Shown piece by piece: positions 18,160-25,583 of a DNA stretch of 57,964 nucleotides. Under the pieces are notes generated by a model that worked only from the letters and a program-made list of their open reading frames with translations, was not told the DNA's origin and made no database searches. Origin of the DNA: Acidimicrobiia bacterium. GTDB taxonomy: Bacteria > Actinomycetota > Acidimicrobiia > Spongiisociales > UBA5794. A program made the translations under genes and the position numbers. Each line of letters starts with the position of its first letter. Position 1 is the stretch's first letter. Location of the stretch: the NCBI GenBank assembly GCA_030065575.1, contig JASJDZ010000040.1, positions 1 to 57,964 of the forward strand, given 5' to 3'.

Positions 18160-19023
18160 TCAGCTCGCTGCGTCGGACGCGGCCTGTGGTCCGCTGTCGT
18201 TCTCGCCCTCGCGGATTCGAGCCCTGAGATTGGCCATTGCCGCCAGAACTGAGCCTTCCTCGTCGCCACCTATCCGCGGGAGCTTCGCCGACTGGCGAGA
18301 GTATCGGGACGGCCGCTCAGCTTCGGAACCGATAGTGACCTCGATGTCCGGTCGCGGTGCTTCCCCGCTGGTGCGCAATCGAGCCGCCTCGACCCGGGCT
18401 GAGGCCAGCAACTCCCTCGCCCGATCCTCGGCGTCCTTCTGCATCTTCTCCATCTCACCGAACGCGGCGGCCAGCCCATCGTCCAACCGATTTCGAATCT
18501 CGTCCGCCTCTCGCAGCATCTGATCAAGAACCTCGTTTGGCTCGGATGGGCCAGAAGTCTCCGCTTCTACTGCACGCAGTTCGGCAACCAGCTCGGCGCC
18601 TACATCGATAACCCGCTGGGCGGCAGCGGGAGGGGGTTGTTCCTGCGGAGGTAGCCCGGCGTTGACTCGAGCTTCCTCCTCGATCAACCGCGCCTTCTCT
18701 GTGGCGTCCTTGAGAATCCGGTCCTTGGCTTCGAAGACGGCCATCATTGCCCCTTCGACCGCCTGCTCCTCGGTAGCCCGCAGACGATCGATCTCAGCGC
18801 GGGCATCGTTCAGCTCCTGAGCGAGGCGCGCTGCGTGCTCTTCGAGTTCGCGGAAGGCATGCTCGTACTCAGCCAAGCATTGATCGACCTCGGCTGGGTT
18901 GTAGCCCCTCCGAGATCTGGAGAACCCCGTCGGCATACTCTCTGCGGGCTCGCCCCCGTACTCATCAGTCACCCTCCCTCTATCGGCCTCCGAATCGTCG
19001 ATCTTGAGGAGCGACCGGCGCAA
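18160..19023 (-). CDS. DivIVA-like coiled-coil protein
   Basis: Up to 287 residues. GFSRSRRGYNPAEVDQCLAE near residues 33-52 is a DivIVA-type membrane-targeting domain, followed by long heptad-rich coiled coils (about 53-115 and 145-210) interrupted by a Pro-rich linker, and a charged tail. DivIVA/Wag31 relatives of actinobacteria organise polar growth or septation; this shorter one may be an accessory scaffold. The start is uncertain: TTG at 19023, GTG at 18972 and ATG at 18936 are all possible, the last leaving the domain intact. Divergent from the acetyltransferase gene. Confidence 0.75.
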   Translation of the reverse strand: MRRSLLKIDDSEADRGRVTDEYGGEPAESMPTGFSRSRRGYNPAEVDQCLAEYEHAFRELEEHAARLAQELNDARAEIDRLRATEEQAVEGAMMAVFEAKDRILKDATEKARLIEEEARVNAGLPPQEQPPPAAAQRVIDVGAELVAELRAVEAETSGPSEPNEVLDQMLREADEIRNRLDDGLAAAFGEMEKMQKDAEDRARELLASARVEAARLRTSGEAPRPDIEVTIGSEAERPSRYSRQSAKLPRIGGDEEGSVLAAMANLRARIREGENDSGPQAASDAAS

Positions 19024-19099
19024 TCTGAGCTAGGGTCCGGAATGTGCGAGAACGGGTAGTCGCCGCAGGCGGTGTCACCCTGCGCCTGGAGGAACAACG

Positions 19100-19552
19100 A
19101 TGAGCGACTCTTCGCCACGGGTGGAGATATCGGACAGCGATACCGTCACCGACACGGAGCTTCTGGACCTCTATGAGGCCCTCGGTTGGAGAGCCTATAC
19201 CCGCGACCCTGCATCGCTTGTCCGGGCCATCGCCAACTCCACCTTTGTCGTGACGGCACGCCACGACGGGCAGCTGATCGGCCTGGCTCGCGGCCTGTCG
19301 GATGATGTCTCCATCTTCTATCTGCAAGACATCCTGATCCGGCAGGAGTTCCAGGGTCGAGGAATCGGCAGGCAGCTCATGAGCAGATGCCAGGATCGGT
19401 ACCAGCATGTCCGGACCCACGTCCTGATGACGGACGACCTGGCTAGCCAGTTTGCCTTCTACCGGTCGACGGGTTGGACCCGGATGCAGGAACTAGAGGG
19501 CCCGCCCCTCAACATCTTCGTGCGATTCCTGGATGAACCCGACCAGGGCTAG
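19100..19552 (+). CDS. GNAT-family N-acetyltransferase
   Basis: A 150-residue protein with the acetyl-CoA-binding block QEFQGRGIGRQLM at about residues 92-104 and the following FYRSTGWTRMQ segment typical of small GNATs. Substrate unknown. GGAGGAAC lies just upstream of the ATG at 19100. Its 3' end overlaps the convergent cytochrome gene by four bases. Confidence 0.88.
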   Translation: MSDSSPRVEISDSDTVTDTELLDLYEALGWRAYTRDPASLVRAIANSTFVVTARHDGQLIGLARGLSDDVSIFYLQDILIRQEFQGRGIGRQLMSRCQDRYQHVRTHVLMTDDLASQFAFYRSTGWTRMQELEGPPLNIFVRFLDEPDQG

Positions 19553-20010
19553 AGCGAGGCCAGATAGGCAACGAGGGCGTCGAGGTCCTCCGCCGAGATG
19601 CTGTCGGCGTAGGTCGTCGGCATGATCCCTTCGGTGAAGCCCTCGGCGATCACAGCATTCGGGTCGATGATGGACGTGAGGATGTATTCCTCGTCAACGC
19701 GATCCCCCAGGCCCAGCCAGCTGGGACCAGCGAGAACAGAGCCGTCAACGCTGTGACAGGCGACGCAACCATTGCTGTTGGCGATCGCCTCTCCGGCCGC
19801 GACGACCGGATCGACCACGACGGGCTCGTCGGCCGCGGCGGCCGTTGAGGAGCCAAACAGCTCATCGAACAGCGAGCCGACCGAACCGGCGACGCTGATG
19901 AGCATCACGGCCACCAGTGCGCCTCCGATCAAACCAAGTAGAGCGCCGCGCACGAAGAACGACTTCTGCTCCTCTTCGACGCCCTCAGGTGTCTCGTTGT
20001 CGATGGTCAC
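19549..20010 (-). CDS. Membrane-anchored c-type cytochrome
   Basis: A 153-residue protein with a cytoplasmic acidic tail (1-17), one transmembrane helix (about 19-46), a short Ala-rich linker and an extracytoplasmic cytochrome c domain: CVACH at 82-86 binds heme, and M130 in GIMPTTY is the likely sixth ligand. It resembles the mono-heme domains that feed terminal oxidases. It could take electrons from periplasmic donors, but no oxidase gene is nearby. Divergent from the small membrane peptide at 20129. Confidence 0.9.
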   Translation of the reverse strand: MTIDNETPEGVEEEQKSFFVRGALLGLIGGALVAVMLISVAGSVGSLFDELFGSSTAAAADEPVVVDPVVAAGEAIANSNGCVACHSVDGSVLAGPSWLGLGDRVDEEYILTSIIDPNAVIAEGFTEGIMPTTYADSISAEDLDALVAYLASL

Positions 20011-20128
20011 TGCTCACCGCCACTTCCGGCATATTCAATGTGCGGCAGATTAGTGCCGTTTCTCCGTCCTTCGCTCATCCGGTACTGCCGGCACTAGTCT
20101 CTATCTCAACTAGCGAGGACCACTGAGC

Positions 20129-20230
20129 ATGACAGAGAGAACCCGACGCGAATCCATGCTGCTTGGCCTGATCGTCGGAGCCGTGATAGCAATCGGGATC
20201 ATCGTTCCGATCATCGCCCTCGCCATCTAG
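20129..20230 (+). CDS. 33-residue single-helix membrane peptide
   Basis: ATG at 20129 to TAG at 20230. A short basic head (MTERTRRES) is followed by one continuous hydrophobic helix of about 23 residues to the end. Codon use and the basic-then-hydrophobic layout fit a real small membrane protein, possibly a partner of the cytochrome encoded divergently. There is no clear Shine-Dalgarno. Confidence 0.5.
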   Translation: MTERTRRESMLLGLIVGAVIAIGIIVPIIALAI

Positions 20231-20281
20231 CAGTAGTCCACGGTTCCTCCTTAACACCCGTCGGCAGTTGCGGCACCGGCT

Positions 20282-20287
20282 TATGGT
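20282..20287 (+). promoter_or_regulatory. -10-like box before 20294 gene
   Basis: TATGGT, 6 bases before the ATG at 20294; no Shine-Dalgarno. It favours the ATG over the GTG at 20291. Confidence 0.4.
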
Positions 20288-20293
20288 TGAGTG

Positions 20294-20956
20294 ATGAGCG
20301 AAGATTCCTTCTACGCCTACCTGAAGCAGGGGGGACGGTCGGATGCCGCAGCCGCGAGGTGCCAGATCCTCGTCGACGAGTTTGCGCACTGGCTGGGGCA
20401 CGATCCCCTCTCCGCCGAAGCTGCAGACATCGATGCCTACATAGTGCATCGGGGACGGGAGGCGAAGGGGTCGTTGTGGGCTCTCCGCTACTTCTTCGAC
20501 TACTGCAATCGGTCCGACTTGGCGAGGTTGACGGGAGAACGGCGACAGGAGCTGATCGAGCCTGCCACCCACTCTCTGGCAAGCCTCGAAGGCGTGCCGT
20601 CTGACCTCGTCGCCAGGCTCACCGCTGATGGAATTCGCAGCATCGAAGACCTGCGTCGCGCTGCTGCCGATCGGGATGAACGCCGTCGCCTGGCCGAGCG
20701 AACCGGACCAGGCTTTGCGGACTTGTACGAGTTGGCGCGGTTCATGGAGATCCGGGGGGTCAAGAACGTGCGGGGCAGGTTGTACCGCGGGTGCGCCGGC
20801 ACGCTCGAGTACCTCGCCGCTATGGAGCCCGAAGAGTTGATTTCGTGCGCGACCAAATTCATCGACAGCACCGGTTTCGCCGGTGTCGCACCGACGCCGA
20901 AGGAAGCCGCCTACACCATCAGCGAGGCGAGGCGGCTCACCTCCTACTCCTCGTAG
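20294..20956 (+). CDS. DUF4332-like helix-hairpin-helix protein with integrase-like SAM N-terminus
   Basis: A 220-residue helical protein. The first 80 residues look like the SAM-like core-binding domain of tyrosine recombinases (LVDEFAHWLG, ALRYFFDYCN), but no catalytic domain follows. Instead, residues about 95-210 carry helix-hairpin-helix type repeats (LEGVPSDLVARLTADGIRSIEDL) like DUF4332 and other DNA-binding or structural HhH proteins. It may bind DNA; this is inference. The last 13 bases overlap the 3' end of the convergent ygfK gene. Confidence 0.65.
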   Translation: MSEDSFYAYLKQGGRSDAAAARCQILVDEFAHWLGHDPLSAEAADIDAYIVHRGREAKGSLWALRYFFDYCNRSDLARLTGERRQELIEPATHSLASLEGVPSDLVARLTADGIRSIEDLRRAAADRDERRRLAERTGPGFADLYELARFMEIRGVKNVRGRLYRGCAGTLEYLAAMEPEELISCATKFIDSTGFAGVAPTPKEAAYTISEARRLTSYSS

Positions 20957-23900
20957 CCGGGATGACCGATCATGGTTCCGGACACGCCCGCCGTCGGCAA
21001 GTGGCCCATCGACGCATCAAGGCCACGCCAGAGTGCGTACATCTGTGCCGCCGGCTCGAGGGACAGGATCTGACCGTCCACCGATCCGCTGCTCGGAGTC
21101 GCCGAGACCAACTCGAGCGTTTCGAGCTCGAGCGTCGCCTCGACCGCCGGTGCTGAGTACTCAACCCGGCCGTTGACCGCCAATCGATGAGTCTCCCCAT
21201 CCCAGCGGGCTTCAACGACGGTGGTCTCACCGTCCTTGGCAACCCAGAAGGCATTGTCCTTCTCCGCCTCGAAGTCGCCCCGATCCAGGTACAAGCGGGG
21301 CTTGTCCCGGTAGGGCTCACCAGAGGTCGGGCATGCCGTGGTGCAGTTGCCGCACTCGTTGCAGAAGTCGGTGAGCACCGCAATCTGCAGCGACTGATCG
21401 ACCCGGAACTCCGAGCCTTCCCCAACCGCCACCGAGCCCGCGTTCACCGAGAGAGCCGGCAGCTGGACCCTGAACGGTGGGGCCTGATACGTCATGAGCG
21501 CCATGTTGGGGCACACCCCAACGCAGAGGCTGCAGATGGTGTCGCAATCGAGACAGCGTGACGCTTCGGTCTGTGCCTGTTCCAGCGTGTACGTATGCAA
21601 CGTCTCATTGAAGTTGTTGCGGTCGGCCAGCGGAGTATGGGCAACGGGCACTCTGTAGTCGCGATGCGCCCGACGAATCATCATGTCCCCAACGCTCAGC
21701 TCCAAGGGCTTCCAGGTTGCCGGCAGCGGCACCGGGGTACCTGTGGCTGCGCTGATGATGGCTCGGGCCACGGCCTGACCATCGGCCGCCGCCTTGACGA
21801 TGGACGAGGGGCCGTCGGCGGCGACGTCACCACCGGCGTAGACACCGGGCAGCGAAGTCTCGAGTGTCTCCGGATCGACCACTATGTAGCCCTTCCGGGT
21901 CAGCTCGGGCTCCTCGTCACCAAAGAAGTCGAGCAACGAGAACTGGCTGATCGCCAGGATCAGCGTGTCCAGCTCGATCTCGAACTCCGAGTCCGGGATG
22001 TCGAATGGGATCTTCCGTCCCGACGAATCCCGGTCTCCGCGGTACTCGGTTTTGGTGCAGACCAGCCCCGTGAGCTTCCCGTTCTCGGCATTGATCGAGC
22101 TCGGATTGGCGAGCTCGATGATGTTGACTCCCTCGACGATGCTCTCGTGAATCTCCTCACGATCGGCGGGCATCTGATCGATGGTGCGACGGTAGATCAG
22201 CGACGTTTCAGTCGCCCCAACCCGCCACGCCGAGCGCACGCAGTCCATCGCAGTGTCGCCGGCACCAACGACGCCGACTCGAGGACCGATCTCCATCGGT
22301 CGACCTTCCCGGACGCTGCGCAGGAACGCCAGAGCGTCAATGACCCCCTCGCTGTCTTCTCCGGGGAAGCCCAGGTACTTGGGCAGTTGGGCACCGACAG
22401 CAACGAAGATGTACTGGTAGCCGTCCTCCCTCAGGTCATCCAGTGAGAAGTCCCTGCCGGCCTTCGCGTTGTAGCGAATCTCGACGCCGAGATCGTGCAG
22501 GATCTGCAAGTCCTGATCGATCCGCTCCTGCGGAATGCGGTACTCGGGGATGGCACCGCCGACCATGCCGCCGGCATACGGGTGCGCCTCGAATATCGTC
22601 ACGGTGAAACCGGCCTGGCCCAACTCGCGCCCGGCGGTTATGCCTGCGGGGCCACCGCCGATGATGGCAACCTTCCCGGTCGTGCCGGTCGCAGCCGAGA
22701 CACCGGTCTCCGTCTCCTGTTCCATGATGAATCGCTTCATCTCACGGATGGCCAGTGGCTCATCCATGTGGGTGCGGATGCAGGTGGTCTCGCACAGGTG
22801 GTCACAGACCCGTCCGAGCATCGAGCCAAGAGGGTTGTCGGCACGGACGATGCCGACGGCCTTCTCGAAGTCACCCTCGCGCACAGCCCGCATGTAGGCC
22901 GGGACGTCCTGGCTGATTGGACATTCATCGACACAGGGCGCCTCGATGCAGTCGAAGAAGTGCAGCTCACGGTCGGTCTTTGACCGGTCGGTGCGGAAGG
23001 AGCCCTTCAGGTAGCGCCAGTCCGTGCGCACGAACTGGGCGTACTGACGCAGATTGACCCGCTTCAGCGCGTTGAGGACTAGATCGACCAGCGCTCCCGC
23101 ACGTGCGGCATCGAATCCGTTCTCGGCAGCCCACGCCTCGATCGCGGCAACGGGAGCCCGGCCGTCGGATTCGTAGCGCAGCAGCTCGCTGAGTGACCTG
23201 GCTTGATCCAGAGTCACGTTGAGACCGCTCTCGGTAAGTGCCCCGTAGGCCAGCAGCGGGGCGAACTCTCCCATGTTCTCCTGGGCAAGAGCCGTCTTGG
23301 CAACAAACTCGGAGAGGCTGCCGGCACCGGCCTCGTCCATCGCCGTGTTGAGCTCCTCGATGTACTGCGGCAGTCGCAGATAGCCACCGGTCTTGAGGAG
23401 GTCGGAACAGACAGTGATCGTCTTCATGCCGGACCGCAGCAGGTCTGCGACATTGAACGCATCGGCTCCGCCGGCAAACGAGAGCAGCAGATCGCCTTTG
23501 AACTCCTCGCTCAACCGCAGCGCCAGGTTGGTGGTCACGGCGTGGAGCGAACGACCCGACATATACATCATCTCGTCGCGGTCGAATATCGTGCGATGGT
23601 TCTCGACCTCGAGGGTGTTGCTCAGCTTCAGGCCAAAGGTCAGCCCGTTGGCCCGGGCCACTCGGCGTAGGTTGTGGAACATCGGGACCGCATCGATGTA
23701 CTTGAGGTCATGACCAAACGCCTCATCGGGAACGGGAATGTCACCGAAACCCAGGTCGTCGTTGATGATCCCCCGCACCCGGTCGGCTCCGAGCAGAGTC
23801 GGATTGCACTTGACCGAAGTGTGGATCTTCTTCTCGTTGAGCAGATACAGGACGATGGCTTCGATCTCATCGGGCGGGCAGCCGTGCATCGTCGACAGGG

Positions 23901-24519
23901 TGATCGTGTCCGACACCGTGTCCGGGATATCGATGCTGCGAATCTCCGGATAGCGCTCGGCGACGATGTCGACATATGCCTGCTTGTACGCCGAAGAGTC
24001 GGCCATTGCGTCGAAGTACCACTGCACATTGGGCTTCTTGATGCCTTCGAGGTTGTACCCCACCGACATGTTGAAGATCATTCCTGGCGAGTCGCCGGGG
24101 AACCCCAGCTTCTTGTGCAAGGCGTGGATGAGAACCCAGGCCCGCAGATACTCGTCGAACGACTCGAAGACCTTCAACTCCTGTGACCATTCGACGTTGT
24201 AGCCCTCATCTTCGAGATCGATGCATGGCTTGTTGACGTCGAGCTCGTCGAGCGTCTGAATGGTCTTCAACTCGAGGAAACGGGCACCGACCAGCCAGGA
24301 CACGATGATGTTCTGCGCCATCTGTGTATGCGGGCCGGCGGCGACCCCAAACGGGGTCTCCAGTAGCTGCCCGTACTTCTCAAAACGGAACCGGTCATCC
24401 TCCGACGGTACGAAGAACGATGACCGCGGTATGCCAAAGATCGAGTCCTTCTCCTCGAGCTCGGTTAACACCCAATCCGTTAGCTGCTCCATCGTGATTT
24501 GATGGAAACGATCCGACAT
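20944..24519 (-). CDS. ygfK: YgfK-type Fe-S flavoprotein (putative selenate reductase subunit)
   Basis: A 1191-residue multidomain redox protein, longer than the roughly 1030 residues I recall for E. coli YgfK. Residues 1-470 form a TIM-barrel-like dihydropyrimidine/dihydroorotate dehydrogenase-related domain (SIFGIPRSSFF, AAGPHTQMAQN, STMHGCPPDEIEA). About 525-590 is a GltD-like cysteine domain (CIEAPCVDECPI, CDHLCETTC). FAD binding is at IIGGGPAG (near 620) and NAD(P)H binding at GVVGAGDTAMDC (near 755). Two ferredoxin-type clusters follow, CLDCDTICSLCVGVCP (about 990) and CNECGNCTTACP (about 1055), then a 120-residue extension of unknown role. It probably oxidises or reduces on behalf of XdhD/Xdh. 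Third gene of the minus operon, behind GAGGAG. Confidence 0.92.
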   Translation of the reverse strand: MSDRFHQITMEQLTDWVLTELEEKDSIFGIPRSSFFVPSEDDRFRFEKYGQLLETPFGVAAGPHTQMAQNIIVSWLVGARFLELKTIQTLDELDVNKPCIDLEDEGYNVEWSQELKVFESFDEYLRAWVLIHALHKKLGFPGDSPGMIFNMSVGYNLEGIKKPNVQWYFDAMADSSAYKQAYVDIVAERYPEIRSIDIPDTVSDTITLSTMHGCPPDEIEAIVLYLLNEKKIHTSVKCNPTLLGADRVRGIINDDLGFGDIPVPDEAFGHDLKYIDAVPMFHNLRRVARANGLTFGLKLSNTLEVENHRTIFDRDEMMYMSGRSLHAVTTNLALRLSEEFKGDLLLSFAGGADAFNVADLLRSGMKTITVCSDLLKTGGYLRLPQYIEELNTAMDEAGAGSLSEFVAKTALAQENMGEFAPLLAYGALTESGLNVTLDQARSLSELLRYESDGRAPVAAIEAWAAENGFDAARAGALVDLVLNALKRVNLRQYAQFVRTDWRYLKGSFRTDRSKTDRELHFFDCIEAPCVDECPISQDVPAYMRAVREGDFEKAVGIVRADNPLGSMLGRVCDHLCETTCIRTHMDEPLAIREMKRFIMEQETETGVSAATGTTGKVAIIGGGPAGITAGRELGQAGFTVTIFEAHPYAGGMVGGAIPEYRIPQERIDQDLQILHDLGVEIRYNAKAGRDFSLDDLREDGYQYIFVAVGAQLPKYLGFPGEDSEGVIDALAFLRSVREGRPMEIGPRVGVVGAGDTAMDCVRSAWRVGATETSLIYRRTIDQMPADREEIHESIVEGVNIIELANPSSINAENGKLTGLVCTKTEYRGDRDSSGRKIPFDIPDSEFEIELDTLILAISQFSLLDFFGDEEPELTRKGYIVVDPETLETSLPGVYAGGDVAADGPSSIVKAAADGQAVARAIISAATGTPVPLPATWKPLELSVGDMMIRRAHRDYRVPVAHTPLADRNNFNETLHTYTLEQAQTEASRCLDCDTICSLCVGVCPNMALMTYQAPPFRVQLPALSVNAGSVAVGEGSEFRVDQSLQIAVLTDFCNECGNCTTACPTSGEPYRDKPRLYLDRGDFEAEKDNAFWVAKDGETTVVEARWDGETHRLAVNGRVEYSAPAVEATLELETLELVSATPSSGSVDGQILSLEPAAQMYALWRGLDASMGHLPTAGVSGTMIGHPGYEE

Positions 24520-24560
24520 GCGCGGCTCCTCTCAGACTCCGGTCCCGAAGGCAGGTCTAT

Positions 24561-25583
24561 TTACAGTTTTGCGTGCAATCTCTTGGCTTGTTCGCGGGCC
24601 TTGGCCCTGATCTCCTCGGCGTCGACCTTGGTTGGTTTGCCGTCGGCGAAGACGATCTCGTCGTCGACCTTCACCTCGATGGGGTAGATCCCCGGCGAAA
24701 ATGCGATGTGCCACGGATCCATGGGGTCATATGACCAGGTGACTTCGTCGTTGCGAGCCTCGGGAACGATGTTCCAGCCCTCTTCCAACCACGACCATGC
24801 CGGATCGGGTCCGACGGTGACATCGACCGACCGCTGCATGACATAGGCAAGACGGAACGACTCGATCATGTTGGCACCGATACCGTCGGTCCCTAGAGCG
24901 ACCGGGTTGGAGAACCGGGCCGGATTGGCATAACCCACACCGTTGTTCAGGTTCGAACGCGGGTTGTGGAGAATCGTCCCTTTGAGGTTGTGATCGGTGG
25001 GCAGATGGACACAGTGGCTGATCAGCCAGTTGTCTTCGGTCAGCCCGTCGAGCCTCCTCGGAGCGTCGATATCCCCGATGCCCTCGCACACATGGATGTG
25101 TACTCCGACCCCGAGGTCCCTGGCGAGTCCTGCCGCCGCTTCGAGCGATTCGTCGGTGCAGGTGAAGGCGGCGTGAATGCCGACAAGAGCGTTGCCACCT
25201 TCCTTGATGAAGCGCTCGTTCTCGGCCAGGCCGCGAGCCACCTGGTCCGGGCCGTTGCGATCACTGACTCCATATGCCGTCAGCAGCCGCACGCCGACTT
25301 CGGCACAGGCATCGGCCAGAACCGATAGCGACCCCTCAATGGCGTTGGGGGACTCGTTGTGGTCGACGATCGCCGTCGTACCCGACTCGAGAGCTTCCAG
25401 CGCGCCGAGCCGGGCGGATGCATACAGCATGTCGAGATCGAGGGCGCAATCGAGCCGCCACCAGACCTGCTCCAGGATCTCCTGGAAGTTGGTCGCCACC
25501 TTGGGTGGGGCGGGCATGCCGCGGGCGAGCTCGGAGTAGAGATGATGGTGGGCACAGACGAGGCCGGGTGTCTTCGTAGTCAC
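24561..25583 (-). CDS. ssnA: Shortened SsnA-type metal-dependent amidohydrolase
   Basis: A 340-residue amidohydrolase closest to SsnA, which is about 440 residues. Metal-site residues appear present: AHHHLY (H12-H14), GIHAAF (H137), HIHVCE (H162/H164), SHCVHL (H190) and GTDGIG (D233). The N-terminal beta-sandwich strands that normally precede PGLVC are absent: the gene begins directly there with a GTG that overlaps the stop of the xdh gene (GTGA), so the shortening is not an annotation artefact unless a frameshift lies upstream. The C-terminal half of the sandwich is also reduced. SsnA-type enzymes are thought to deaminate or open aminated purine-like rings. Confidence 0.82.
   Translation of the reverse strand: MTTKTPGLVCAHHHLYSELARGMPAPPKVATNFQEILEQVWWRLDCALDLDMLYASARLGALEALESGTTAIVDHNESPNAIEGSLSVLADACAEVGVRLLTAYGVSDRNGPDQVARGLAENERFIKEGGNALVGIHAAFTCTDESLEAAAGLARDLGVGVHIHVCEGIGDIDAPRRLDGLTEDNWLISHCVHLPTDHNLKGTILHNPRSNLNNGVGYANPARFSNPVALGTDGIGANMIESFRLAYVMQRSVDVTVGPDPAWSWLEEGWNIVPEARNDEVTWSYDPMDPWHIAFSPGIYPIEVKVDDEIVFADGKPTKVDAEEIRAKAREQAKRLHAKL

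Noticed and set aside
16597..18252. 551-codon open frame on the plus strand
   Set aside because: It is antisense to the molybdopterin oxidoreductase; the product shows no domain, while the minus strand has clear family motifs. High GC makes long shadow frames common.
20294..20956. Tyrosine recombinase or integrase marking a mobile island
   Set aside because: Only the SAM-like N-terminal fold is present; no catalytic Arg-His-Arg-Tyr domain, attachment sites or tRNA are seen.
21595..22446. 283-codon plus-strand frame
   Set aside because: Antisense to ygfK; no motifs and residue composition typical of a shadow frame.
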